Source of the DNA: Candidatus Methanoperedens sp.
GTDB taxonomy: Archaea > Halobacteriota > Methanosarcinia > Methanosarcinales > Methanoperedenaceae
Assembly: GCA_028717345.1 (NCBI GenBank)
Contig: JAQUNZ010000025.1
Span: 1 to 33,021 of the forward strand
Length of the DNA stretch: 33,021 nucleotides
Direction of reading: 5' to 3'
Shown here: piece after piece, positions 22,495 through 30,621 of the stretch
How the letters are laid out: every line of letters starts with the position of its first letter
How positions within the stretch are numbered: the first letter of the stretch is position 1
The notes under the pieces: generated by a model
The model's input: the letters and a program-made list of their open reading frames with translations, nothing else
The model's database searches: none
Told to the model about the DNA's origin: nothing
Position numbers and translations under genes: made by a program

Positions 22495-23917
22495 TTCTCA
22501 TTTTTCCTCTTAAAAAACTCACAAATACCATGGAAAAGATAACAGAGCCAAGCACTAAACCCAAAAACACCATGCCTGGTTTTGTAAAAGAGTCTGTTAA
22601 ATCGTCATTTACTTTTACATTCCTGCTGAATTCCCAGTTTTTACCGTTGTATTTTCCATGTGAAAAATATATGTCTCCGCCGTCAGTCCCCGTAGTTCCC
22701 GTAGTCCCCGTATTTAAATACGGGGTCTCGAAGTACGGGATCTCGAAATACGGCTTCTTTTCTGCCTGCCATACAGTGTAGATATTGTCTTGCGAGATCT
22801 CTATCTGTGGATCGTAATGTTTGCCGCTGATATCGTTTACCCTGGTGTTCTTATTAAACTCAAGGCTGTCATTCCTTCTGATGCTCTTTGAGAAATAAAT
22901 ATTTGATGCGCCTTCTCTTTCGTCCTCCCATACCGCAAAGATCTCCCCGTTCCTGACTGCAATTGAGGGGTGCATTTGATCTGTATTTCCCGTATCGTCA
23001 TTTATCCGTATGTTTTTATCAAATTTCCAGCTGTTGTTCACTGATCTGCCTGTTGAGAAGAATATATCAAAATCCTTATTCCTGTCATCATACCATGCAA
23101 TATACGCACTTCCATTCTCAAATACAATCGAAGGAGTATACTGGGAAGCATTTGTGGATTCATCATTTACCATGACGTTCCGGCTGAATTGCCAGACTCC
23201 GTTTTCTTTTGTTCCATGTGAAAAATAAATATCATAATTTCCATTTCTGGCATCCAGCCATGCAATACATACATTTTTTTCATCATCAACTGCAAGCGAT
23301 GGGGCATAATGCCAGTTACCTGTAGGATCATCGTTGACTTGTATTGGCTTCCCGAACCTGTAAACACCATTAAATGGATATCCTTCTGTGAAATCAATAT
23401 CCCAGTTCTTCTTATTCATCATGGCGACATATACAGTTCCATTCAGAACCGAAATAGACGGCATCACCTGGCTTCCTGTCTCAGCTATAACTGGCAAATC
23501 CTTTTTGAACTTTATATTGTTTTTTTCAGATGTAGAAAAATATAGTTCTTCAAACCCGAACCTGTCATCCTCCCATACCACATACAGGTTATTGTTATCA
23601 ACCGCTATCGAAGGAGAGCCGTGTCCCGTAGTTCCCCTGATTTCGTTAATCCTGATATTTTTGTCAAAAACCCAGCCGTCCTGGAAACTTCCTTTTGAAA
23701 GATATATGTCCCCGGATTTATGAGGCAGGTTGTTCATTATCCGTGTATAATTGCCGTTTCTCTCATCAGCCCAGGCAACATATACTGTATCGTTATCAGA
23801 AGTTAAAGATGGGAACCACTGGAGAGAATTATTCTCTCCCCCTGCGCTTCCATGAAAATTCATGTTCAAAACTATAATGGCTGTTATAAGAATCGGGAAT
23901 ATACGTTTTTGTTTCAT
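22478..23917 (-). CDS. membrane-anchored extracellular seven-repeat beta-propeller protein
   Basis: A 479-aa protein with an N-terminal signal sequence (residues 5-24), seven repeats of the type PSIAV-(x)-NxxYVAWxDxRxGxxDIYFS followed by W-F-x-KNIRVND, and a C-terminal helix with a basic tail (LVLGSVIFSMVFVSFLRGKMRNEKRR). The repeats begin near residues 36, 101, 155, 207, 258, 311 and 360, so a closed seven-bladed propeller is likely, of the sialidase/BNR-like kind, but the sialidase catalytic residues are not evident. It should sit outside the cell, tethered to the membrane. The last blade is interrupted by a short low-complexity insert made of Pro-Tyr-Phe and Gly-Thr repeats. It is the first gene of an overlapping pair with the NapH-like protein, so the two probably form one complex. 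Confidence 0.88.
   Translation of the reverse strand: MKQKRIFPILITAIIVLNMNFHGSAGGENNSLQWFPSLTSDNDTVYVAWADERNGNYTRIMNNLPHKSGDIYLSKGSFQDGWVFDKNIRINEIRGTTGHGSPSIAVDNNNLYVVWEDDRFGFEELYFSTSEKNNIKFKKDLPVIAETGSQVMPSISVLNGTVYVAMMNKKNWDIDFTEGYPFNGVYRFGKPIQVNDDPTGNWHYAPSLAVDDEKNVCIAWLDARNGNYDIYFSHGTKENGVWQFSRNVMVNDESTNASQYTPSIVFENGSAYIAWYDDRNKDFDIFFSTGRSVNNSWKFDKNIRINDDTGNTDQMHPSIAVRNGEIFAVWEDEREGASNIYFSKSIRRNDSLEFNKNTRVNDISGKHYDPQIEISQDNIYTVWQAEKKPYFEIPYFETPYLNTGTTGTTGTDGGDIYFSHGKYNGKNWEFSRNVKVNDDLTDSFTKPGMVFLGLVLGSVIFSMVFVSFLRGKMRNEKRR
22681..22755. repeat. nested palindromic repeat inside the propeller gene
   Basis: A perfect 20-bp palindrome at 22706-22725 (CCCCGTATTTAAATACGGGG) is flanked on one side by tandem CCCGTAGT-like units and on the other by two units of TCTCGAARTACGG. 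It is translated in frame as the Tyr-rich and Gly-Thr-rich insert of blade 7. The whole looks like a small element or expansion inserted without breaking the gene. Confidence 0.7.
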
Positions 23918-24229
23918 CAGTCATGTATCCGATTAACTTATCTATATTAATCTCCTTTTGGTATATTCCTTTTCATCCAATCGAGATGTCACAGTAAGAC
24001 CTTTTTTGGTTTTCGTGATGAGTTTTATCATTGTTTCAAAACTTACAAGAGGCTTCCTCTTCCAGCCCCTTTAGTTATTCCTTCCCACAGCGCCCGGCAT
24101 CGCATTTACGAGAAATAATAACTCTGTGCCTCCGTGTCTCGGTGACTATTTTACTTTTTTCAAGCACAAACCAATTAAAGTATAATATTATGGAATGCAT
24201 ATAGGAAAAACGTGAAAAAGATAAATTGA
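23918..24229. other. non-coding stretch between divergent genes
   Basis: I see no gene here. The part next to 23917 should hold the promoter of the propeller operon (minus-strand TTAATATAG near 23965). At 24122-24145 three octamers follow each other, CTCTGTGC CTCCGTGT CTCGGTGA; similar tandem octamers occur in the intergenic DNA of many prokaryotes with no known function. Short open frames across 24175-24451 on both strands show no ribosome site or coding character. Confidence 0.5.
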
Positions 24230-24266
24230 AGATAAATGGAGGGGCATGATGCCCCTTTATTTATTT
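24230..24266 (+). other. long RNA hairpin (17-bp stem)
   Basis: Bases 24230-24246 pair with 24250-24266 around a TGA loop; the core GGGGCA/TGCCCC is perfect. Three of the pairs are G-U when read as plus-strand RNA and would be A-C mismatches on the minus strand, so the structure belongs to a plus-strand transcript. It has a T-rich 3' arm and could be a terminator or a leader structure; it ends about 120 nt before a strong ribosome site. Confidence 0.6.
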
Positions 24267-24383
24267 CAAATACCATGTGGAAAATGACACTTAATTCAGA
24301 TTCTTTGATCCAATCCTCTACCCCTTTAATAACCACACTGGTAAGCCTGTTTTTTACCATCTCTGTGTTTCGCCAATATTCAC

Positions 24384-24391
24384 AAAGGAGG
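24384..24391 (+). promoter_or_regulatory. strong ribosome site without a normal start codon behind it
   Basis: AAAGGAGG is a full match to the anti-Shine-Dalgarno sequence. The next in-frame codons of the small membrane protein are CAT TTA ACG GTC, with no ATG, GTG or TTG until 24474, which is too far away. It marks the probable true start region near 24397-24404. Confidence 0.55.
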
Positions 24392-24473
24392 AAAACATTT
24401 AACGGTCTATTTTGCTGTAGTTATAGCTACTCTTATTATTTCAACTCTTAATGCCGATATCGCTTCTGAAAAA

Positions 24474-24749
24474 TTGAAAGAAAGAACTGTAGGAGGCAGT
24501 GCCATGCCTGCCAATGTCAGGATAATATCCCCATTCCTTACGATTCCAGGCTCCATCTCATTGATCGGCGGTGCGTTATATTCCTGGTCATTGACAAGAA
24601 GAAACTATAACTTATTCATCGCGATAGGCGCCCTTCTTGTGGCATCCGGGGGCGGTCTATCCAGATTCGGCATGGAATGGGCGCTCTATATACTTGAACT
24701 GCTTGGGGTTGCTGTAATGTACATCGGGTTTATAAAAAGTCATTCATAA
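24474..24749 (+). CDS. small membrane protein of unknown function, start uncertain
   Basis: The printed start is TTG 24474 (91 aa), the first normal start codon in frame. The frame is open back to 24345, and the codons from 24399 onward encode a convincing signal-like helix (LTVYFAVVIATLIISTLNA) right behind the ribosome site at 24384-24391. So the real protein is probably about 116 aa, using a non-standard start such as ACG 24402, or the start codon has been lost by mutation. The main part holds three hydrophobic segments (IPGSISLIGGALYSW, LFIAIGALLVASGGGL, ALYILELLGVAVMYIGFI). No family is recognised. It precedes the surface-protein and exporter operon but has a 103-nt gap with its own promoter-like DNA. 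Confidence 0.55.
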   Translation: MKERTVGGSAMPANVRIISPFLTIPGSISLIGGALYSWSLTRRNYNLFIAIGALLVASGGGLSRFGMEWALYILELLGVAVMYIGFIKSHS

Positions 24750-24810
24750 AGGTCTATATTTACAAAAACAAAGAAACCAGCGTTAATTACTTTTTATTTT
24801 TAACCATAAC

Positions 24811-24817
24811 TATATTA
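24811..24817 (+). promoter_or_regulatory. TATA box for the surface-protein/exporter operon
   Basis: TATATTA lies about 40 nt upstream of the ATG at 24853, predicting transcription from near 24838. The leader would be about 15 nt and has no good ribosome site. Confidence 0.35.
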
Positions 24818-24852
24818 AGAAATGAAGATTATTTTATTCATGATTAATTATT

Positions 24853-25737
24853 ATGGCTATAGACACTGTATGTAAAAGGACGATCACTGCAGGTTTATCG
24901 CTCTTTCTTCTCTTGAATGCATTTTCCCTTTCTGCGTTTGGGGCAGACTCCGTTAATTCTTCCATACCATCCGATGACAGCGCCTATTTCACCAGGGTTT
25001 ATGTAGATGGATTCAGCGTAAATTCCAACGGATTCAAGCTTATCCTTAGAACTTATGAGCGGCATCAAGAGGTACATTTTAAACCTTTTCTTGCTGATAT
25101 AGAATATGTCTTGATGGCAGAAGGGCGGGTCATTTATTCAAAACGTGTTGAACAGGTCCCATTATCTCCGGGCAGCGGAGGAGAAATCGAGCTTGATCAC
25201 CATGGACATGCAGCACTTGAGGCAGGTAAGAACTATACAGGCATGGCAAAAATTTACCTGTACAGCAAGGGCACTCCTGAATATTACCTGACCGCAAGCT
25301 CGAATTTTACAGCCAGGAACGATGCTGATATAACTGAAGTGTACGGTGACAGTATAGGTGCAAGCGCTACCATTAAAAGTAAGTCCATGGTTCCCCTGGA
25401 TGCCAAAATCATCTTCACGTTGAGACAGGATGGAAGGATCATCGAGACAAAAGAAATTGCAGCACCATCTATTATGTCAAATGATAAAGAAAAAACTGTG
25501 AATGTTCTGTGGAATAACAATTTGAACGAAGGTACATACATGGTCTCGGTGCTGTTAGGGGGAAATGATATCACTGTCAACCATGATAAGATATTTACTG
25601 TTGAGATAAGAGCAACTGCGACTCCCAAATCCACAGCTCAACCAGGAAACAGCGGTCACAGCATTCCGGGTTTTACCCTCGTCCTCGGAATTCTTGCAAT
25701 AAGTACTATTGTTTTAATTCGCAGACGGAGGAGGTAG
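24853..25737 (+). CDS. secreted surface protein with PGF-CTERM-type anchor
   Basis: A 294-aa protein. Residues 8-30 form a signal peptide (cut likely after SAFGA). The mature part is strand-rich with two Ig-like halves, the first ending near residue 150 (YYLTASSNFTARND) and the second near 250 (VTIEI-like FTVEIRATAT). Then comes a Thr/Pro/Ser linker and the C-terminal tripartite signal: P272-G273-F274, a hydrophobic helix, and five arginines. This matches PGF-CTERM, which archaeosortase A removes while the protein is joined to a membrane lipid. It is 3 nt before the first permease gene, so it is probably the outer partner or substrate of that exporter. Its own function is not recognised. Confidence 0.85.
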   Translation: MAIDTVCKRTITAGLSLFLLLNAFSLSAFGADSVNSSIPSDDSAYFTRVYVDGFSVNSNGFKLILRTYERHQEVHFKPFLADIEYVLMAEGRVIYSKRVEQVPLSPGSGGEIELDHHGHAALEAGKNYTGMAKIYLYSKGTPEYYLTASSNFTARNDADITEVYGDSIGASATIKSKSMVPLDAKIIFTLRQDGRIIETKEIAAPSIMSNDKEKTVNVLWNNNLNEGTYMVSVLLGGNDITVNHDKIFTVEIRATATPKSTAQPGNSGHSIPGFTLVLGILAISTIVLIRRRRR

Positions 25738-25740
25738 TGG

Positions 25741-26916
25741 GTGTCTGTTGACCTGCGCTCTGCCCTGTTCTATTCAAAAAGAGATATATTTAAAAATAAA
25801 AAGATATTCATATTTATAACATTATCTATAATTTTCGCAACCGCGAATATCATTGCCGTTAATGCACTTATGGATGGGATGATATACGATTTCGTGGACA
25901 ACACGGTTGAGTCTTCGATAGGTCATTTAAATATTTACCCCGATGATAATGAGCGTTTCATTGATGGGCTGGGCTTAAAGGAACAGAGGCTGGATGGGTT
26001 AAATGAAGTAGAGGCATATTCGTCAAGGCTCTCTGCAAGCGGGGTCTTATCTTACAAAGAACTCTCTGCACCTATCGTGATACTGGCTCTTGACCCTGAA
26101 AAAGAGACGAAAGTGACTGAACTCCTTCAAAAACTCGACAGGGGAGCTGTCATAAATTCTAATGATAAGAATACCATCCTTGTTTCCTATCGTCTTGCAG
26201 AAGACCTGAAATTAGATGTCGGGGATGAAGCGGATCTTGCCTTTGAGAACGGAGATGTCAAAATTTACAGTGTAAAAGGGATCGTCCGAACAGGAGATAA
26301 GGATTTCGATAGTTCCACGGTTATTATGCCCATGAACGAGGCTAACAGGCAGCTTGCGATTGATAATAGCGCTTCTGTCATACTGGTCAGGCTTTCAGAT
26401 AAGGAACTGGCAGGTACATACAAGCCGGTGTTAATGCGGGAGCTTGAAGTAAATAATGTCAGAACCTGGGAGGAAGAGACCGGGTTTTTGTTAAGTTTTG
26501 CAGATGCATGGAAAGGTTTTACGGCTGTTATATCCTCAGTGGGTTTGATCGCTGCTGCGATCTCGGTCGGGATAGTAATATACATAAATGTACTTCATAA
26601 AAAAAGACAGATAGGGATAATGAAAGCCATAGGAGCTAAAGACTCCTTCATTTTTGCGGTTTTCATAATTGAGGCTGCGCTTTTTGGCGTGATAGGAGTT
26701 TCCATCGGGAATGTTGTGGGATACCTCGTAACCAGGTACATGGAAGCACATCCGTTCTACGATGCCATAATGCAGACATGGATAAGCGCAAGGTTCGGCT
26801 ATTACCTGTTTTATAATGCGACAATCGTTTCTTTTACAGTAACGATACTGGCGGGGGTTTATCCTGCTATCAAAGCAAGCAGGGTGGATATCATTAAAGC
26901 AATATGGGGGAGGTAA
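25741..26916 (+). CDS. ABC exporter permease, MacB/LolC (FtsX) type, first copy
   Basis: A 391-aa permease starting at GTG, with a GGAGG inside the end of the previous gene. Layout: helix 1 at about 20-42, a large outer domain (about 45-255), then three helices (about 258-280, 300-325 and 355-380). The FtsX signature region KKRQIGIMKAIGAKDSFIFAVFIIEA, which contacts the ATPase, is at about 285-312. The outer domain begins with a conserved GHLNIYPDDNERFIDGLGLKEQRL stretch that recurs in the next gene. The family moves lipids, lipoproteins or peptides across or out of the membrane rather than importing. It should pair with the neighbouring paralogue as a heterodimer. The substrate is not known. 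Confidence 0.92.
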   Translation: MSVDLRSALFYSKRDIFKNKKIFIFITLSIIFATANIIAVNALMDGMIYDFVDNTVESSIGHLNIYPDDNERFIDGLGLKEQRLDGLNEVEAYSSRLSASGVLSYKELSAPIVILALDPEKETKVTELLQKLDRGAVINSNDKNTILVSYRLAEDLKLDVGDEADLAFENGDVKIYSVKGIVRTGDKDFDSSTVIMPMNEANRQLAIDNSASVILVRLSDKELAGTYKPVLMRELEVNNVRTWEEETGFLLSFADAWKGFTAVISSVGLIAAAISVGIVIYINVLHKKRQIGIMKAIGAKDSFIFAVFIIEAALFGVIGVSIGNVVGYLVTRYMEAHPFYDAIMQTWISARFGYYLFYNATIVSFTVTILAGVYPAIKASRVDIIKAIWGR

Positions 26917-26917
26917 G

Positions 26918-28075
26918 ATGTCCGGAGTATTTTTTTATGCAAGAAAAGATGCTGAAAATAATAAAAGAATGTTTGTTTTTATTACAATAGCGATCGCCTT
27001 ATCAACTGCAAATATAATTATCCTGAACGGGGTAATGGACGGCATAACCGATGATTTCCTTGACAGGACAATGGAGACCACTTCGGGTCACCTCAATATC
27101 TATCCTGATGAGAAGGATCGATACATAGAAGGGCTGGGCATAAAGGAACAAAAACTTCAAGGTATAGAAGGAGTGGTCGCATATTCTCCGAGAATTACCG
27201 CAGGCGGCGCCTTATCTTATAAGGAAAAATCAAGATCAGTAAATATCTTTGCCCTGTATCCCTCAAAAGAGAACAGGGTTACTGTCCTGCTGAGCAAAAT
27301 CGATTCAGGGGAAACCCTGAAAGCCAACGATAGAGACGGGATTTTGATATCATATCGGCTGGCAGAAGTATTAAATGCAAAAGCAGGGGATGAAACGACT
27401 ATCGTATTTGAAAAAGGAAATACCAGGGTGTTCAAGGTCAGGGGGATACTGCGCACAGGGATGGCGATGGATACCAATACAGTTATAATAAATTTTGAAA
27501 CTGCCGCAGAGCAGTTAAACCTGAATAACAAAGCCTCGATCATTCTCATCAAGCTTCCAGATAAAGCCCTCTCAGGACAGTATAAAGATATCGTCTCAGG
27601 GAAGCTTGGAATGCAAAAGGTCAAAGAATGGAAAGAAGAAGTGGAGTCCATGTGGAGTACGATAAGGACATATAAGGAGATAATCGCTACAATAAATGCC
27701 ATCGGATTATTTGCCGCAGCAGTTTCGGTAGGCGTGATACTGTATATAAACATCATTCATAAGCAGAGACAAATTGGCATAATGAAAGCCATAGGAATGA
27801 AGGACTTCCAGATATTGTCTGTGTATATTATCGAGGCGGCAGTTCTCGGTACAATAGGTATCCTGATGGGAGATGCGCTGGGGTATATGGGTATAAAATA
27901 TTTGCAGGCACATCCTTTTTCTGACCCGACCCTGGGTTCAATAGCTCCAAGACTATATACATATCTTTTCTACGATGCCTCATCGGTCACCATGCTCATA
28001 GTTATTCTCGCTGCTGTATATCCTGCGCTGATGGCTGGCAGGATGAATATCATAAAAGCGATATGGGGTAATTAA
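26918..28075 (+). CDS. ABC exporter permease, MacB/LolC (FtsX) type, second copy
   Basis: A 385-aa paralogue of the preceding permease, similar along its whole length (GHLNIYPDEKDRYIEGLGIKEQKL; KQRQIGIMKAIGMKDFQILSVYIIEA; end NIIKAIWGN versus DIIKAIWGR), so the pair arose by tandem duplication. It has the same four-helix layout and outer domain. The coupling helix is well kept in both copies, which suggests both contact the ATPase. It starts 1 nt after the stop of the first copy with GGGAGG as ribosome site, and is followed 1 nt later by the ATPase. Divergence is greatest in the outer domain between residues 215 and 260, where partner or substrate contact may differ. Confidence 0.92.
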   Translation: MSGVFFYARKDAENNKRMFVFITIAIALSTANIIILNGVMDGITDDFLDRTMETTSGHLNIYPDEKDRYIEGLGIKEQKLQGIEGVVAYSPRITAGGALSYKEKSRSVNIFALYPSKENRVTVLLSKIDSGETLKANDRDGILISYRLAEVLNAKAGDETTIVFEKGNTRVFKVRGILRTGMAMDTNTVIINFETAAEQLNLNNKASIILIKLPDKALSGQYKDIVSGKLGMQKVKEWKEEVESMWSTIRTYKEIIATINAIGLFAAAVSVGVILYINIIHKQRQIGIMKAIGMKDFQILSVYIIEAAVLGTIGILMGDALGYMGIKYLQAHPFSDPTLGSIAPRLYTYLFYDASSVTMLIVILAAVYPALMAGRMNIIKAIWGN

Positions 28076-28076
28076 A

Positions 28077-28745
28077 ATGGAAATAATCAGAACCAGTGAT
28101 CTTAAAAAAAATTATACACTCGGAAAAGTCGATGTTCAGGCGCTCAACGGCGTTGACAGTTCTATAGAACAGGGAGAATTTATTGCCATTATGGGCCCAT
28201 CGGGCTGCGGGAAGTCAACTTTCCTGAACCTGATCGGTATGCTTGATACCCCGACATCCGGGGATATATATATAGACGGCAGGGATGTGACAAAAATGAA
28301 CGGCAGCGCGAGGGCAGAGTACAGGTTAAAGCACATTGGCTTTATCTTCCAGTTTTTTAATCTCTTTAACGAACTTACAGCCATTGAAAATGTAATGTTT
28401 CCAATGATGCTGAATAAGCAGCCCGATCATAAGGAACGGGCAAAGGAGTTACTCAACATCGTTGGTCTTGGCGACAGGCTTCATCACCTCCCATCGGAAT
28501 TGTCAGGCGGGCAGCAGCAGCGTGTTACTATTGCAAGAAGCCTTGCCAACAGCCCGAAAATACTCCTGGCTGATGAGCCGACGGGTAACCTGGATACAAG
28601 GTCATCTGTTGAAATCATCGAACTTTTCAGGAAATTGAACCTGGAGCAGGGACAGACCATCGTGATGGTAACACACAGTCCGGAAATTGGCGGGAAGGCG
28701 GACAGGATAATCCATTTCAGGGACGGAAAAGTGATGGAGGGATAA
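28077..28745 (+). CDS. ABC transporter ATPase, LolD/MacB type
   Basis: A 222-aa nucleotide-binding protein with Walker A GPSGCGKST (40-48), Q-loop FQFFNL near 91-96, signature LSGGQQQR (142-149), Walker B ILLADE (162-167) with the D-loop GNLD, and H200 in the switch. All are intact. The TGNLD and FNLFNELTA elements are typical of the LolD/MacB/FtsE group, which fits the two FtsX-type permeases directly upstream (1-nt gap). It should power them from the cytoplasm as one dimer per complex. Confidence 0.95.
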   Translation: MEIIRTSDLKKNYTLGKVDVQALNGVDSSIEQGEFIAIMGPSGCGKSTFLNLIGMLDTPTSGDIYIDGRDVTKMNGSARAEYRLKHIGFIFQFFNLFNELTAIENVMFPMMLNKQPDHKERAKELLNIVGLGDRLHHLPSELSGGQQQRVTIARSLANSPKILLADEPTGNLDTRSSVEIIELFRKLNLEQGQTIVMVTHSPEIGGKADRIIHFRDGKVMEG

Positions 28746-28748
28746 AGC

Positions 28749-29519
28749 ATGAAAGAAAAATGTATTTACTGCGGCATGGAAATCGAGGGAAAAGGAAGAA
28801 TGAAAGCTGCGATCATGGCTGAAAGGAATGCCATAATCGGGGGCATAGAAAAGGACAGGGGCACCAGGGTCATAACTATGATCCACAGAAGGGAGCCGTG
28901 GGAAGAAACAGATGAAAGCCAGATCAATATCGAGGATACAGAGCACGTTCTGATGAGATTAAGACAGACGTCTGATGATGTAGACCTGATACTTCACACG
29001 CCAGGAGGTCTTGTTCTGGCATCTGAGATGATCGCTATGGCTGTGAAGAACCATCCGGCAAAAGTCACGGTTATAATTCCTTTCTATGCTATGTCAGGCG
29101 GCACGCTCATTGCCCTCGCAGCTGATGAGATAATCATGGAAAAAGACAGTGTTCTCGGTCCTGTTGACCCGCAGATAGGCGGTATGCCGGCAGGCGCATT
29201 GATCTCACTGCCAGAAAAAAAGCCCATCGAGACAATATCTGACGACTACATAATGCTCTCAGAGGAAGCCAGGAAAAGCCTGATAAGGGTGCAGAAAATG
29301 GTAATGTGGCTGCTGGAAGATAAAATGAATAAAGGAAAGGCAGAGAAACTGGCAGAGTTCCTGACGGGAGGATACACGACCCACGATACACCCATAATAT
29401 TTGATGTGGCAAAAAGATTCGATCTCAAAGTCAGGACGGGTGTACCTGGGGGCGTATATGACCTTTTCAAGACTTTTGAGTTCGGAGCTTGCACGAGACC
29501 GCAGTATGCAAAATATTGA
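28749..29519 (+). CDS. SDH-family Clp-fold serine protease
   Basis: A 256-aa protein of the ClpP/crotonase fold, close to the archaeal serine dehydrogenase proteinase group. Seen: a short N-terminal CxxC (C5 and C8) that may bind a metal with another subunit, HTPGG at 83-87, the nucleophile S116 in YAMSGGTLIALAAD, and LGPVDPQIGG (136-145), a block conserved in this family. The C-terminal helix pair with EKLAEFLTGGYTTHD matches relatives too. There is no signal peptide, but relatives often bind to membranes. It starts 3 nt after the exporter ATPase, so it is co-expressed and may trim exporter or membrane proteins. Target and activity are inferred. Confidence 0.9.
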   Translation: MKEKCIYCGMEIEGKGRMKAAIMAERNAIIGGIEKDRGTRVITMIHRREPWEETDESQINIEDTEHVLMRLRQTSDDVDLILHTPGGLVLASEMIAMAVKNHPAKVTVIIPFYAMSGGTLIALAADEIIMEKDSVLGPVDPQIGGMPAGALISLPEKKPIETISDDYIMLSEEARKSLIRVQKMVMWLLEDKMNKGKAEKLAEFLTGGYTTHDTPIIFDVAKRFDLKVRTGVPGGVYDLFKTFEFGACTRPQYAKY

Positions 29520-29558
29520 ATCAATAGGATAATGTTTCAATTTGAAAAGGAAAAAAAT

Positions 29559-30569
29559 ATGCAAAGCTATGATACAATTGTCGTCGGCGCAGGTCCGGCT
29601 GGACTCACTGCAGCCAGGGTTTTAGCCGAAGCCGGAAGAAATACACTGGTACTGGAGAAAAACAGGACAATCGGGCAAACAATATGTGCAGGAGGTCTGA
29701 CCGTCAGGGATATGGAATATGTTCCAAAAAATATCGTTGATTCTGAATTCAATTACATGCTCCTTCATACAACAAAAGGGTCATACGAAGTTGACCTGGG
29801 CAGCCACCCTGTGTTTACGGTGGACAGGGAAAAACTCGGGCAGTGGATGGCAAAAGAAGCGCAAAAAGCAGGCGCCCTGATAATGACAGCAAGTCGCGTC
29901 AGTGCTGTTGATGAAAACCATATCGTTGTAAACGGCGAAAAAATAGGTTTTGATCATTTAGTAGGCGCTGATGGTTCTAACTCGATCATCAGGAAATCCC
30001 TGGATATAACTGTTGATAAGACTGCAATAGGGATCCAGTATCTCAGCAAAACACTGAGAAATGACCTGGAGGTCTTTGTTGACGACTTTAGAGACATCCT
30101 TGTCTATGGATGGATATTTCCACACAAAGGCTTTACATCAATAGGTATGGGAGGAAAGACTGGAAAAGGCGCATTGATGAGGCGTAGCCTTGATATGCTA
30201 TGTGACAGGTTAAATATTGAAAGAACGAGGTTCGAAGCTGCACGTATTAATATTGATTATAAGGGATTTGTTTTCAAAAACATGTTCTTAGCAGGCGATG
30301 CAGCAGGTTTTGCATCAGGATTGACAGGTGAGGGGATATACCAGGCTATCTTATCTGGAGATGATATCGCAAAAGGGATACTCAATAAAGAATACAGATA
30401 TCCCGGGATCAAAAATATATTAAAAATAAAAAATCGTCAAGAAAACATTCTGCGCATCTTAAGTTTAAACAGGAACATTCCTCAAATTGTTTTTAATAAA
30501 GCTGTTCCTTTTTTCTTGAAGAGGAGGAATTTATGCAGAATGATAAACAATAAATACAATGTGGTTTGA
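29559..30569 (+). CDS. geranylgeranyl-reductase-family flavoprotein (first)
   Basis: I chose ATG 29559 (336 aa) over ATG 29532: AAGGA lies 7 nt before it and the dinucleotide-binding strand then starts directly (YDTIVVGAGPAG). Family features: the N-terminal FAD-binding GxGPAG, an EK-acid pair at the end of the second strand, CAGGLTVRD (the flavin-near Cys-Gly-Gly of the family), the middle GADGSNS, and the second FAD motif FLAGDAAGFASGLTGEGIYQAILSGD. The family saturates double bonds of isoprenoid chains in archaeal lipids or quinones. It lies 39 nt after the Clp-fold protease and 52 nt before a second family member. Substrate cannot be read from the sequence. Confidence 0.88.
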   Translation: MQSYDTIVVGAGPAGLTAARVLAEAGRNTLVLEKNRTIGQTICAGGLTVRDMEYVPKNIVDSEFNYMLLHTTKGSYEVDLGSHPVFTVDREKLGQWMAKEAQKAGALIMTASRVSAVDENHIVVNGEKIGFDHLVGADGSNSIIRKSLDITVDKTAIGIQYLSKTLRNDLEVFVDDFRDILVYGWIFPHKGFTSIGMGGKTGKGALMRRSLDMLCDRLNIERTRFEAARINIDYKGFVFKNMFLAGDAAGFASGLTGEGIYQAILSGDDIAKGILNKEYRYPGIKNILKIKNRQENILRILSLNRNIPQIVFNKAVPFFLKRRNLCRMINNKYNVV

Positions 30570-30621
30570 TATTTATGCTGATATACAATTACTTCATTGA
30601 GAGATTTGCAGAGCTGGTATA

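Noticed and set aside
23625-23636. CCCGTAGTTCCC also present at 22689-22700
   Set aside because: A single shared 12-mer in 33 kb is expected by chance; it does not prove more copies of the palindromic element.
24236-24451. 71-codon plus-strand frame over the hairpin, and a 61-codon minus-strand frame at 24175-24360
   Set aside because: Neither has a ribosome site or coding character; both cross the hairpin and differ from the frame served by the strong ribosome site.
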